Positions 44,153-54,890 of a DNA stretch of 64,000 nucleotides are shown here, piece after piece. Numbering within the stretch: position 1 is the first letter of the stretch; each line of letters begins with the position of its first letter. The notes beneath the pieces were generated by a model. The model had not been told where the DNA came from, searched no databases, and saw only the letters and a program-made list of their open reading frames with translations. The DNA is taken from contig CM032228.1 in assembly GCA_019009955.1 (NCBI GenBank), positions 174,726,001 through 174,790,000 of the forward strand. Reading direction: 5' to 3'. A program made the translations under genes and the position numbers. The DNA comes from Riptortus pedestris (lineage: Eukaryota > Arthropoda > Insecta > Hemiptera > Alydidae).

Positions 44153-45507
44153 TTTAAATGTCGAATAATAAATTGTACTGATAGAATGGACAAACTACAT
44201 TTTCAGAAATTGTAAATCTTTAATATTTGTTTCTTGGTAGAAAAATTAGGCTTGACTGATGACTAATAGGCTCCTTAAGCAACCATCTCCACATCAAAAA
44301 AAATATTTAAAACAGAAATAACATAATTTGTTTTGAACGGAGCCCAATTATATGTTTTACGTTTCTTTAATACATGAAGATGATACCTAAATGTCCTAAA
44401 GACCATGCGATTCATTAAATAGACTTGTGGGAAGAGCTCGTTTTCGTCTCACCTACCATACAAGGAAAAAAATATTCCTTCTCGGATATCAAACATTCTT
44501 TCCCAGGGTCCTCATTTTTACTCCTGTAAAAAGTGCCTTGCAGAATTCATTGGCCTTCATCATGGAAAAGAAGACTAGCTCTCGAAATTAAAATGGATTA
44601 TTTCGACAGACAGAATTGTTTACAATACTCGACCTTTCCGGCTACATTGTTTCTTTAGGAGTTGCCCCATTCTAGTCTCTTGTATTTTAATTAATTTAAA
44701 AAGCTTTCAAACGGGGGCGACTTTTATATAAAAATGAAGCATTTTATTTTCAAGTCTAAGGTCTTCGTTCAAAACAAAGACATCTGCAGAAAGTTAAAGA
44801 ACCAGATTTATTAATATTTAATTTCAAGTGACATAAAGCCAAAATATTAAGTCTAAGTTTCAAGTATGGCATTGACAGCCAAGTATAATTTGGAGTAGGT
44901 AATGGCACAGCAACTGCAAAAACTATTAAGTAGTTTTGTAATAAACAATGATTCTAGAATCACAAAAAGAACATTAGCAAAATACTTTGGCAAATATTTA
45001 AGAAATATGCAAATAAACGTTAATATTCTAGTTGATCTAATATCTAGTTTACTGATTTATTTATCATTTTATATTATATTGTACATCAAACATTACCGAT
45101 GCCACAGTAGCGGAACTTGTAATGCGCTTCATTTACTATGATTCAAGAGTTTTTGAGTTATTTTGTTATTTAAGCAGCTTCAAAAGTTTATGTCTTAGAG
45201 AAAATTGAACAGTCATTTCCATAACTGTATTAGAAATCCGCATCTCCTTAACATGTGGTAGAATAAAAAAATCGACATGTTAACAAATTAATTTTACATC
45301 AATCTGGCGGTAAAACCTTGGTATTAAAACCCCAAAGTCGACATAATAATTAAGATTCAAATAAAAATAAAAATTTATATCAACCTTGGGTCTCAGGTTA
45401 TCTACCAACCCACTTTGGGGTTATGGTCCCTCTAAGTGCCTCACGTTCAAACGTTATATAGATCATAAAAATTTTGTCACACTGAAGTTTCAGCTTTCTT
45501 TAAAACT
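44153..45507. other. Aquaporin intron, unassigned part
   Basis: AT-rich DNA without recognised features. Confidence 0.5.
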
Positions 45508-45725
45508 GGGGCTCAGGTTAGCCATGTGAGTTAAAGCGTTGACCTTAATCTCACTTGGTAAACCTAGAGTGGTGAGTTCAATTCCCGCCTGGGCAAGGGA
45601 ATTTATTTAGCGACGGAATTCATTAAATAAAATCCTTAGTCCCCCTGACTAGAAAAGGGTGGTAACCTGTATAAAACCCGTCCCAATTAGCCTTAGTTGC
45701 AAAAAGTGGGCGTTTATAAATAATT
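45508..45725 (+). repeat. tRNA-derived SINE, full-length reference copy
   Basis: The head GGGGCTCAGGTTAGCCATGT plus GAGTTAAAGCG resembles a tRNA D-arm/A box. GGTGAGTTCAATTCCCGCC (45571-45589) matches the B box. The body follows: GGGAATTTATTTAGCGACGG, CATTAAATAAAATCC, TGACTAGAAAAGGGTGGTAA, CCCGTCCCAATTAGCCTTAG and AAAAAGTGGGCG, with a TAAATAATT tail. It ends 82 bp from an aquaporin exon, antisense to it. Confidence 0.9.
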
Positions 45726-45807
45726 TATTTTTTTTCTTTACAACTAAAATAATTTTTACTAGAAAATAAATTTAATCAATACATCTAAATAAGATGTAAC
45801 TACTTAC

Positions 45808-46017
45808 AGCGAAGATATGGGAGGTTGCGATGGCCAGCCCTATGGCAACTGGTGCAACATTTCCTATATCTGCCCTGTTGGGATCGGTGACAGCGCATAC
45901 TACTAGAAGCAGGACGAAGGACACTATTCCTTCGACGAGTGCTCCTTGCCAAGGCTCTACACCAGATGAAAGGGCTGCTGTTCCGAGCGTAGCTCTTACT
46001 GAAGAAGGTGAAATACC
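45808..46017 (-). CDS. Aquaporin exon with TM4 and TM5
   Basis: Acceptor TGTGTTTCAG, 70 codons, donor GCT|GTAAGT, phase 0 on both sides. Encodes the loop C segment GISPSSVRATLGTAALSSGV, TM4, the conserved CAVTDPNR turn and TM5 ending LAIATSHIFA. The His here is the TM5 selectivity-filter position of water-selective aquaporins. Confidence 0.97.
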
Positions 46018-46290
46018 CTGAAACACAGTATAATATTAAACCTTTTAACTTAAGATTATTTGGGCTCCACTTTCAAAATGTCAAAGTTTGGTTACTGAAA
46101 CAGTTGAAACCAATTGCAATTATTCTACATATAATTGTAAACCTACTTTTTATTTGGGAATTCTTAGAGATATTTTTAATCCCACCAAGATGTATGTATA
46201 CTGCTCCCAATTAATGTAGATTTTAGAACATCTATCATCAATAAGGAATTATTTTAGGTTAAGAGTTAATCATGATTGTTTTATTTTTTT

Positions 46291-46403
46291 CAGCAGATTT
46301 CCCATAAGGGAGTTTGAGATTGTACTTGACGAGATTTTCGAAAAACTTCCACAAATGCCCATCGATCCTGCTTAGGGGATATGATAAAATAAGATACATT
46401 CAA

Positions 46404-46465
<62 letters not shown>

Positions 46466-46515
46466 CTTGACGGACGTAATTTTTGTTTGTCGTTGACATA
46501 AGCGTTCCATATAAA
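46291..46515 (-). repeat. HelA 3' half, with (TA)n(TG)n
   Basis: Plus-strand order: CAGCAGATTTCCCATAAGGG, TTGACGAGATTTTCGAAAAA, CATCGATCCTGCTTAGGGGA, then (TA)n(TG)n at 46411-46465 and TTGACGGACGTAATTTTTGT. The remainder of the element is absent. Confidence 0.8.
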
Positions 46516-46789
46516 AATAAGCCTTTATTTTGTGAGATACAATCAAATACATTGTGTTCTTACGTCAATCTATTAAAATTTTACGTACTTCACAGGAAAA
46601 TGTTTTTGCGATCTTGTGACTAACGTACAACTAACTTAGTACAACTTTTGACTGGCTTGAAGGTGGCGCCATCACATCGAAAGCGCTTGCCAGCTATACT
46701 CGATCATCAACCAGAGGCAAAGGTCTTCACCGGAATGACAACAGTAACATTCTATATTATTTACCTTGATCATATAAGTAATGACCCAA

Positions 46790-46851
<62 letters not shown>

Positions 46852-47384
46852 GCCGGAGATAGTTATTATATAAGCAAGAGGCGCTGAGCTGTTGCTCCAT
46901 GTTGAGGACGGCGAAGGGAGGGTCACTGCCAAGGTCGGCCTGGCACAGTCAGGGGTATCATAAGTCTTTCAAGGTTTCTTCAACTGCATTCACACCACTC
47001 TTATCAGCAGTATTTATTGAATATTTTTCTCAGATGACTATCTTAGCCGTTATACATTGCAGGCAGATACTACCTGTTGTTGTTATTATTTATAAAAGAC
47101 CACTTCGTGGATTTTAACGTTCGTATATTTCGTTTAACCTACTCTCAAAAATTGGGCCCTAAGCTCTTGAGAACAATTGGACGAATCGCTGGAATTTTTA
47201 CCGAGAGATGCTAAAGACATAAACTGATATGAGACTTCTTTGTACTCCTATGACATTAACTAAACCCATGTGAATCCTACTTCTTCTCTAAAGTCAGCTC
47301 AGATCTAACGTTTAAATGCATATCTTGATAATACAAAAGCCTCAAGTATGTAATTTTAACAAATTAAGACAAAATACGTAAACA
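46516..47384. other. Aquaporin intron; GC-richer patches around a (TA)n
   Basis: A (TA)n of about 55 bp (46793-46848) interrupts a GC-richer region (46650-46970). On the minus strand an open frame crosses the tract, and an AAG|GTAAAT donor-like site lies beyond it. No protein is recognised, and I do not call an exon. Confidence 0.4.
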
Positions 47385-47432
47385 CCCTGGCTAGAAAAGG
47401 ATGGCAACCTGTTAGATAACCCTTCCTTAATT
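47385..47432 (+). repeat. SINE 3' fragment
   Basis: CCCTGGCTAGAAAAGGATGG then CAACCTGTTAGATAACCC matches the SINE body only. Confidence 0.7.
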
Positions 47433-47439
47433 TATTTGC

Positions 47440-47750
47440 TTGGTGAAGAATAAAATCATCATCTTGTTCCAGATCCGACCCGTGGTACAATTTTTATTGT
47501 ACACAATTTTATTGTGTCTCGACGTAATTTTCTTATTTTTGCTCTTCTGTAAACTACCCTCCCCATTAGTCGATTTTGATCCAAAGATAAGGTGGCCCAC
47601 TAGACGTCACAAAAGTCCTAAAGATGAAATTTCTACATTCTATGTCTAGTTGTTTTTAGTTATGTGATATTCATCCAGACGCACGTACATACGAAAGTAG
47701 TCGAAATTAATTTTGACATGGTCCAAATTCATGTGGGATTTTTTCGTAAA
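47440..47750 (+). repeat. Dispersed repeat family B
   Basis: Shares with the other family B loci TTTTTATTGTACACAATTTT, TTTTTGCTCTTCTGTAAACT, CCCCATTAGTCGATTTTGAT and TAGTTATGTGATATTCATCC. Both ends are uncertain. Confidence 0.5.
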
Positions 47751-48214
47751 CTACAATACTTCCAAGGATGTATAAGTATTGGATGAAATTGGTCAATAAG
47801 CGAACCATGTATGGCTTCCGTATAAGTCCGGCTTGCTAGCGACTCATGATGAGGAATTCTGGAAAATCATCCAATAAAGACATTATTATCCACTGTCAGG
47901 AAAAAAAAAATAGCAAACAAATCAACACAGCGTTGTTCATATAATATTGCAGCAGTTATATATTATTACATCTCATAGGAATAGGTAAAAAAATGTAAGA
48001 CAAATTATTCTTACCATCTATGAATTACATTTAGCCACTATGAAAGTTCCATGTATTTCCATTTTTGTTTCTTTGCAAATGACATATTTATATACTAAAT
48101 TTATTCCAAGATAGCATGGTCTAACAGAAATTTAATTGAGGAGTGTATAGATTGTAAAACCTTTCACTTCTAACCCGAAATAGATTTGGTAACCTGTAAT
48201 TCCCTGGCGTCTGT

Positions 48215-48300
48215 AGAATGGAAAGCGACTTCAAGATGGTGGTCTGCCATTCACGGGATTCCCCTTTAAACCTGCCTTCTTCTTGGACTCCGGGAATATT
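48215..48300. repeat. Dispersed block C
   Basis: GCGACTTCAAGATGGTGGTC and CCTTCTTCTTGGACTCCGGG resemble the order of motifs at 27560-27645. The match is approximate and its nature is unknown. Confidence 0.3.
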
Positions 48301-48407
48301 CCGTTCTATGCGTCATTTAAGAATTGACCAACTATCTAATTTACCATTAATATAATTGGGTTATACATTTCACAATCTCATCTATGTTTTCAAAGTTTTA
48401 TTTGTTA

Positions 48408-48545
48408 TTTATTAACGTCCAATTTATGCTAAGGCTAATTGGGGCGGGTTATCTATATGTTACCACTCTTTTCTAGCCAGGGTGTGTCTAAGGCTTTTAT
48501 TTAGTGATGGAATCATTCCTATTGCCCAGGCTAAATCGAACTTTA
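48408..48545 (-). repeat. tRNA-derived SINE, partial
   Basis: Plus-strand order: TTAACGTCCAATTTATGCTA, GGCTAATTGGGGCGGGTTAT, TTCTAGCCAGGGTGTGTCTA, TTCCTATTGCCCAGGCTAAA and TCGAAC (start of the B-box complement). Confidence 0.82.
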
Positions 48546-48569
48546 TGCCTCCTTCTTATATTTTTTTCG

Positions 48570-48978
48570 TTAGTGACAGATCCTGAATAGAAGTCCCCTA
48601 TGGAGGCTGTCCTCATTAGCCGGTTTATTTTGATCACCACCATAGACAATATTTAAATGTTTCACGTAAGGCGGAAGCTCTATTTTGTTAATTGTAAAGA
48701 ATTGACACTGAGGAGCGGTGGTGGGGGGGGGAGGCAGAATGTCCCCAGTAATGGTGAAGGGACAGAATTTATATATTTCCGGTATTAAGAGTTGTATAGA
48801 AAAATATGATATCATCAATGTAGTAGCTCAAAGTTCTTCATGTCTCCCTACATCTACTTTTCTATTGTATTAGCTAAAATTTGAAAAGACTGACTCGGAT
48901 TGATGGCATTTATATATTTTTTAAAAATCGCGCCAACAGTACTTGATTTCCATTGGAGAAATTTGCTTTTTTGAAGTC
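48570..48978. repeat. HelA-related remnant
   Basis: CCCCTATGGAGGCTGTCCTC and CAATATTTAAATGTTTCACG look like a diverged minus copy. GACTCGGATTGATGGCATTT and TTTCCATTGGAGAAATTTGC near 48890-48975 look like a plus 3' end. It is probably two decayed pieces facing each other. Confidence 0.45.
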
Positions 48979-50145
48979 CTGACAGAACAGGACTTCACTA
49001 GTATGTCAACAAGATTGAGTTAATATTATCTTTGGATTTTATATGAAGAAAACGGCATGGGGAAATCTGGCATTTTATTAATAATGCTATTTGATTTAGC
49101 TAAGAGGCAGCTAAAATCGATTTTATATAAGTAGCAATTAAATAACTTTACTAATACAATCAGTTTAGGATTAGGAATGTACATGGTTACTGGGCCAGGC
49201 TCTAAATTCACCTAGATGTTTCAGGGGATAATTTTTTTCTCTCATAATAAATAAATATTTAATCTATGTTTTCAATTGATGATGGATTTCATTGAATAAA
49301 ACGAATTGTTCACAAGGAAAACGTTTTATTTCCAAGTAAGTTTAAACGGTGTTTATGATGTTCTGTTCTCCTATAAAGTAAGGAAAATGTAGATTTAGAA
49401 ATAAGTAATACATAGTCTACAAATAGTACATACATAAACGTATACAAGTCCATACCACGCCACTGTATAAAGGCACAACAAATCGTGTAGTAAATTTTAA
49501 GGAAATTTGGGTTCAGGGCCTTGTAGTATATGAATACACAATTGTCGTGGTTTAAAAGGAGTTACGTGGAGTCATTATTTCAAAACCAGTCCTTCAATGG
49601 TTAATTTGAAGAAAGCAAATTTGCTTATTTATTGAAGACAACAATTGGCTTCACATTGAACCTTAGCGTCCGATTTAAGAATGTATACGAGGTATCCTTT
49701 ACAAGGCTGTGTACATTCATCAACTAACTAACCGCTACCACAAACATCCGGTGTTTTTCCATCAAGCAACACATTGTCTTATAATACCTTCTCTACCTCT
49801 TTCTCAGCATTGCGAAATAGTAACTCCTTATGAAACTGATTCTTAAAAGCCTCATGTAGCAGGCATACGTAATATCTTAATGTCCTGTAAAAGAAAAAAA
49901 AAGGCGCGGCGCTATACTCTTTTTAATATGAGTCACGTAAATGAATCTTTTTTACCTTGTAATAATTCTTGCTTCTATTAGTCATTTAATATTGTTATAA
50001 TATTCGTGACTAATATTGGAAAAGTATTGCCCTAGGGAAGTAAAATCACTAAACAATTACAAAAAACTAATAGGTTGTAAAATAATTTCGTAGCGTTTTT
50101 TTTAATGGTGATTTCAATAAAACCTTCAGGTTCTTGTAAATATTT
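48979..50145. other. Aquaporin intron, unassigned part
   Basis: AT-rich DNA without recognised exons or repeats. Confidence 0.5.
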
Positions 50146-50470
50146 CTATTCAATTATAAATGGCCTATTTTGATCTATTACATGTTGCCATCTTTCAGGT
50201 AACCTTTTAATACCGTCCTCCCAGAACTTCTGGGCAATGAACTCCTCTATGTGCGTTTTGCAGTCCTCGAGCGAATTAAAGTTTTTCCCGTTAAGAGAGT
50301 TTTGAAGGGCCCAAAATATATGAAAATCTATTGGAGCAAGGTCTGGTGAATAGGGTGGGCGGAGGATCACATCCCAGCCAAACTCCAATAATTTCTGCGG
50401 GTCTACAAACACACGTGAGGACGGGCGTTATCGAGATGGAAAACTATGCCTTTGCTTTTCTCTTCCATTT
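50146..50470 (-). pseudogene. mariner transposase C-terminal relic
   Basis: The piece nearest 50460 reads KGIVFHLDNARPHVCL, which contains the second catalytic Asp in the HxDNARPH motif. After a frame change comes LLEFGWDVILRPPYSPDLAP followed by IDFH, whose final Asp is the third catalytic residue of the D,D34D mariner triad. LNGKNFNSLEDCK and LPERWQHVIDQN complete the usual mariner C-terminus and end in a stop. The catalytic-domain N-terminal half, the DNA-binding domain and the left TIR are missing. There is at least one frameshift with an in-frame TAG, so it is a dead copy. Confidence 0.88.
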
Positions 50471-50811
50471 TGAGCAAGCATACCACTTAAAAATAAGGAA
50501 TCTAGGTTAAATTGATGCATAAAAGCACCTTAACTAATCCTTTTTTAGAATATGTAAACATTATTGACCAAGTATGTTATAAGCACAAAGAGGATTAAAT
50601 TGATAAACGCTTCGAACTTATATTACAGCCCAATATATGCACCATAATTCTTACTACGTGTTTTAAAATTATTTCTCACTAAACAAGTACCAAACATCTG
50701 CATGTATCATTATAATGACTTGATGTACTAAAAAGTAGTTTAACATTTTTCGAAGTCATGTTTACAAGAACCAAATAATAGGAAATGAGATCAAGTCATC
50801 TCTGTTTCAGT

Positions 50812-50862
50812 ATGTGCTAAATCTGCTTAGTTAAGGCAGGCCCTGTGTGGTGGATTCTTATC
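50812..50862 (-). repeat. HelA 5'-end fragment
   Basis: GTGCTAAATCTGCTTAGTTA then AGGCAGGCCCTGTGTGGTGG is a diverged complement of the HelA 5' end. Confidence 0.65.
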
Positions 50863-50974
50863 ATTTTGGGGGATAATTGTACCAATTATTAATCAAAATA
50901 ACGATTTTTAAAGAGTTCTTTAAACTTTGAGATATTTATTTTTTTAAATGCTCAATGAAAACTAAATTATTTTT

Positions 50975-51040
50975 ATTTAATGAATCCATCACTAAATAAA
51001 TTCCTATTGCCCAGGCAAAATCAAGCTTTATGTCTCCTTA
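50975..51040 (-). repeat. SINE fragment
   Basis: CATCACTAAATAAATTCCTA then TTGCCCAGGCAAAATCAAGC matches the SINE middle. It is very similar to the end of the copy at 48545, including the following TTATGTCTCCTTATATTTTTCG-like flank (also near 48543), so part of that locus may be duplicated. Confidence 0.6.
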
Positions 51041-51294
51041 TATTTTTCGTTAATGGCAGATTTTCTAAATGATTGTACATTTTTAGAGCATTAATAATTA
51101 ATTACTTTAGCTTAATAGCCGATGAAGAGACCGAGGTCCCCGTACACAGGTTAATGATTATTCTCATCTCACAATTTATAATTTTTCTGTTTATCAGATA
51201 ACGAAGTTTTTAAATGATTTATGAATATAGGACGTATGTAATAAATAAGGAATGACACACTATTGATCTCTTCTCTCAACATAATTCCATTTCT

Positions 51295-51910
51295 AAATTA
51301 AAATCCGGTAAGCAGAAGTTGGGATTTACTGAAAGCGGAAAACAAGAAAGTACGAATACCTCGCTTAATAATTAAGCTATGAAAACATTTATAGAACAAA
51401 AATTGTAGTACATCAATAGCTTAACAAGGTTGGCTTAGCAACATTTTTCAATACGACTCATAATAACGGAGATATTTTGAATTTTCGATTTCCTCCAACT
51501 CTGGTCCAATTTTAGCCATTAACAGCTACGGCATAGCAGCTAATCTTTAATATGGCATGTGTAAGAGTGGGGGTTTACAGAAGACCGAAAACTAATATAT
51601 GCAAATATCTTGATTAATGTTCAGGATAATGAAAAAAAAAAAATATGTATGACAACAATTATAGAATATTACATTTGCAATAGGATTGGTTATATGTATT
51701 TTTTTAATCCAACGCTTAATAACGAAGATATTTGGAATTTTCGAAATTCCATCTCTGACCCACCCCGCCCCGGCTGGTCAGATTTCAGTCATTAACAAAC
51801 TTGATCTTTAGTTTTTCAAAAACGTTTGAATATCCCCTTTGATAACAATGAAACAAAAATTGTGACCCCTAGAGCGCTAACTGACTAATATATCCTATAT
51901 ATATATATAT
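51295..51910 (+). repeat. Two tandem partial HelA copies
   Basis: Positions 51295-51525 run from GGTAAGCAGAAGTTGGGATT to CCAATTTTAGCCATTAACAG. Positions 51540-51910 restart earlier in the element (ATGGCATGTGTAAGAGTGGG) and go on through GATTTCAGTCATTAACAAAC and TGTGACCCCTAGAGCGC to a TA run. The 3' third is missing; family D begins directly after the TA run. Confidence 0.75.
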
Positions 51911-52920
51911 ACTAGCTCAGATACCCGGCTTCGCCCGGGAAGTCATTTGAGGCTGGATGGTGGTGGTATTTTTTTGGCAAGGCTTTACTTTGCACAATAT
52001 TTTGACATTTACCCTTCCCAGTGTTTAGGGTTAATACCCGTCGTTTCTGTGGATTAGTTGATAATAAAATTAATTTTTTATTTAAGACTTCACTGTCCTC
52101 CATAACCCCAATAGGAAACGAAATATCACTATTTTTAATTTTAGGCCTCCCTTATAACCCCCACTCCTGCCCGTCCCTGGAAATGCTAGTATGGCTTATT
52201 ATAAGGAAGGCGTTAGTGCTAATACACATACCGAGTGTTTTATTTAGTTCGGTTGAGTCTTTTGTGCCAAATAAAATTGTTGACTCCCGCTATAATTTTT
52301 AGCGTATAACGCCTTTATACTTCGGTATACAACGATAGTGTATATAACAAAAGTTTCTCTAAATAACAAAATAAACAACTTTTGTTATGTGCATATTTGC
52401 CGAAACCCCAATAGGAAACGAAATATCACTATATTTAATTTCAGGCCTTCCTTATAACCCCCACTCCTGCCCGTCCCTAGAAATGTTAGTATGGCTTATT
52501 ATAAGGAAGGCGTTAGTGCTAATTCACATACCGAGTTTGGTTTAGTTCGGTTGAGTTTTTTGTGCCAAATAAAATTGTTGACTTCCGCAGTAGTTTTTAA
52601 CGTATAACTCATTAATACTTAGGTATACGACAAAAGTGTATATAACAAAAGTTACTCCAAATAACAAAATAAATATCTTTTGTTATGTGCATATTTGCCG
52701 AAAACCCAATAGGAAACGAAATATCACAATTTTTAATTTCAGGCCTCCCTTATAACCCCCACTCCTGTTCGTCTCAGAGAATATTAACATAGCCTAAATT
52801 CTAAGTTGGGTTAATAGTAATATACATACCAAGTTTCATAAAATTCGGTTCAGCCGTTTATGCGTGAAAAGGTAACAAACAAGCAAACAAACAGACACCA
52901 AAGAAACAAAATGCAGTTAT
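51911..52920 (+). repeat. Family D repeat, three tandem 300-bp monomers
   Basis: Starts ACTAGCTCAGATACCCGGCT (with the palindrome CCCGGCTTCGCCCGGG). CCCCAATAGGAAACGAAATA recurs at about 52106, 52406 and 52704, giving a 299-300 bp period. Each unit includes CCCTTATAACCCCCACTCCT. It ends with TTCGGTTCAGCCGTTTATGC and a CAAACAAACAGAC tail, then (ATCT)n. Short open frames in it look accidental. The class is not assigned. Confidence 0.8.
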
Positions 52921-52995
52921 GGTGTCTATGACATATGAAACGAAAAGTTATCGTGAAATTTCGCGAAAAAAATCAATGTACAGATGTTACAATTA

Positions 52996-53054
<59 letters not shown>

Positions 53055-53069
53055 ATATCTATATATCTA

Positions 53070-53121
<52 letters not shown>
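52996..53121. repeat. (ATCT)n followed by (AT)n
   Basis: About 15 ATCT units, a mixed zone, then about 48 bp of AT. It lies just past the 3' end of the family D copy. Confidence 0.95.
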
Positions 53122-53123
<2 letters not shown>

Positions 53124-53850
53124 TATATTCAAGGTATAAATCGAACGTTTTATTTTTTTTACCCCAATGTTCATCGACCTGACAAATATAAGTAAAAAAG
53201 TCAGCACATACTGAGCAGAGGAGTTCCTACTTCATTGATGAGAGATTGTCAAATGAGCACTTGTGGTTTCATCTGCACATTCTAATCTTGATTTCGATAT
53301 TTCTAACTCCTCAATGTAAACAATACTTTTTGTTGAGGTCAAGAGTGATATAATAACGTAAAAGTAGGAACCACATTAGTAAGAAGTACAAAGGGGTGAA
53401 AAAGAAGACGGCCATGAATAAAAATTGTAGGACATTATGAGCAATATAGGTAACATTTATCATTTTTCTATTCAATAGGTAATAACTGAGAAAAAAGCGA
53501 ATTTATACTTTGCTCCTCTGTAACGCCTATTACTCCTGGTTCTATTTCGAGCATTAGCTCATGATCTTCATATTTACATAAAACATAAAAATATCAAATT
53601 CAAATATAAAATGTAGATTGTCAAGAGTGTTCAAGTACACACACATATATATTTGAAAAAAAAAACAGGAAAACTACCTTTGTAACCTTAAAGGTAGTTT
53701 TCCTAAAGAAAAATATACTAATACGGAAAGGAGTCAGAAGAAGAATTATTTACAGTTTCCAAAAAAAACAAAAAACAAATGATGCATAAACAAATAATTA
53801 CTTTTTAGTTTATTTAAATGACGCTAAATAATAAAAAAAATATATATTAC
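53122..53850. other. Aquaporin intron start; contains a 15-bp hairpin
   Basis: AT-rich intronic DNA. The only structure noted is the perfect inverted repeat at 53667-53704, listed separately. Confidence 0.5.
53667..53704. repeat. Perfect 15-bp hairpin, 8-nt loop
   Basis: AGGAAAACTACCTTT (53667-53681) is exactly inverted at 53690-53704. It lies in the aquaporin intron about 150 bp from an exon, on the downstream side in gene orientation. Confidence 0.9.
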
Positions 53851-53994
53851 CTTTAGAATTGCTGCTCCAGCTATGGCACCAACACACTGCGCAGGGATGT
53901 AGAAAAGAGCTCGTGTGAGTCCTATTCTCCCAGCGAATAACAGCCCTACTGTAACAGCTGGATTGATGTTACACCCGCTTACATGACCAATCAC
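53851..53994 (-). CDS. Aquaporin exon with first NPA motif
   Basis: Acceptor TTTTTGATCAG, 48 codons, donor AAG|GTAATA, phase 0 on both sides. Encodes [20 protein letters not shown], then AGRIGLT and TM3 ([20 protein letters not shown]). SGCxINPAV is typical of insect PRIP channels; the x is Asn here where His is usual. The exon before it (TM1, TM2) was looked for on this strand to 64000 and not found. Confidence 0.97.
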
Positions 53995-54305
53995 CTGATC
54001 AAAAATATGTGTGTTACGAAAAATAAATATCATCACTAAAGGGTGTTATTTATCTGCTAGAAATTCAACATGGTAATATATCAACGACACATAAGAAAAT
54101 AATAGAATACATCAAGGATCTTTATTCAATTAGATATTGAGTAGGTTCAAACATCCCTTTCAATTTCTTAATAATTAATGAACCAAATATGAAGAAAATG
54201 GACTTATTCTAATGATAATACCGAGATTTTTTTAAAGAGCCTCCCATTGAGGCCAGATCAACTGTCATATAGACAGTGTTGATTAGCAACCTCTTATGTC
54301 AAAAA

Positions 54306-54721
54306 GTCCGTCACGCGGGGGCTGCGTAAACTAAGCAGATTTCCCACGTAGAGTTATACAATAGACAAATCTCCATACAAGTGCCGATCAGTTACGGAAA
54401 CGGCCGAACTAGCTTTTCGCGGGAACCATAGCTCATCCGTTACGCTTAAAAATGCAAATATCTCGGTTAATATTCAAGATAGAGAACAAATGCATATAAC
54501 AATATTTATAGTAAATTTAATTTGCAATAAGATTGGTTCTGTACAATTTTACAACAGTTACGGAGATATTTCGAATTTTCGAAAATCCCCCCTCTAAACC
54601 CCCTCTCTCACTGGTCCGATTTCAGCCGTTAACGAACTTGATCTTCCTTTTTATATCAAACGATTAAATACCGAGTATTGTGACGATTAAACATAAATTG
54701 CGACCGCTTGAGTATTAACAG

Positions 54722-54775
<54 letters not shown>

Positions 54776-54890
54776 TTGAGCGGACCTCATTTTCGTCATC
54801 TCCTGGGTAGGATCGATGGACATTTGAAGAAATTTTTCGAAAATCGCGTCTTGAGTACGACCTCAATAGCTGATTTCCCTTCTCTGCTAA
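54306..54890 (+). repeat. HelA element, nearly complete
   Basis: Begins GTCCGTCACGCGGGGGCTGC, then AAGCAGATTTCCCACGTAGA, AAATGCAAATATCTCGGTTA, CCGATTTCAGCCGTTAACGA, GCGACCGCTTGAGTATTAAC, (TA)n at 54727-54771, CGGACCTCATTTTCGTCATC and TGATTTCCCTTCTCTGCTAA. The terminal palindrome has lost its second arm (GGGAAA), leaving CTCTGCTAAAA. Confidence 0.92.

Larger units (their letters stand above)
35088..53994 (-). other. Aquaporin gene (PRIP-like), 3' part, four coding exons
   Basis: Membrane water channel of the MIP family; the protein would sit in the plasma membrane as a tetramer. The four visible exons join in phase 0 to give 178 residues. In order these are loop B with NPA (11-13), TM3, TM4 (WQGALVEGIVSFVLLLVV), TM5 ending in His115, loop E with NPA (127-129) and Arg130, TM6, and a short acidic tail ending SSYDL. 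His115 and Arg130 match two of the four selectivity-filter positions of water-selective aquaporins. The residue three before the second NPA is Ser124, where mercury-sensitive channels have Cys. Family length is about 250-280, so roughly 70-100 N-terminal residues (TM1, TM2) are missing from view. Intron lengths are 7833, 9268 and 1269 bp, filled with HelA, SINE and other repeats. The assignment to PRIP rather than another insect water-channel subfamily is inferred from the C-terminus and loop motifs. Confidence 0.93.

Noticed and set aside
45571..45589. tRNA-like B box as a functional tRNA gene
   Set aside because: It lacks a cloverleaf with acceptor stem, and the same unit is dispersed with a conserved non-tRNA body, so it is a SINE.
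46672..46932. Minus-strand frame around the 46.8 kb TA tract as an alternative aquaporin exon
   Set aside because: It shows no aquaporin residues, and half of it is translated microsatellite.
52996..53050. Tandem ATCT array as a possible CRISPR
   Set aside because: Four-base repeat without unique spacers in a eukaryotic, LINE/family D context.
53070..53121. Long reading frames rich in IYIY, SIYL or CVCV repeats
   Set aside because: They are translations of (AT)n, (ATCT)n and (GT)n microsatellites (also at 36384, 37637, 46411, 46793, 54727) and have no coding support.
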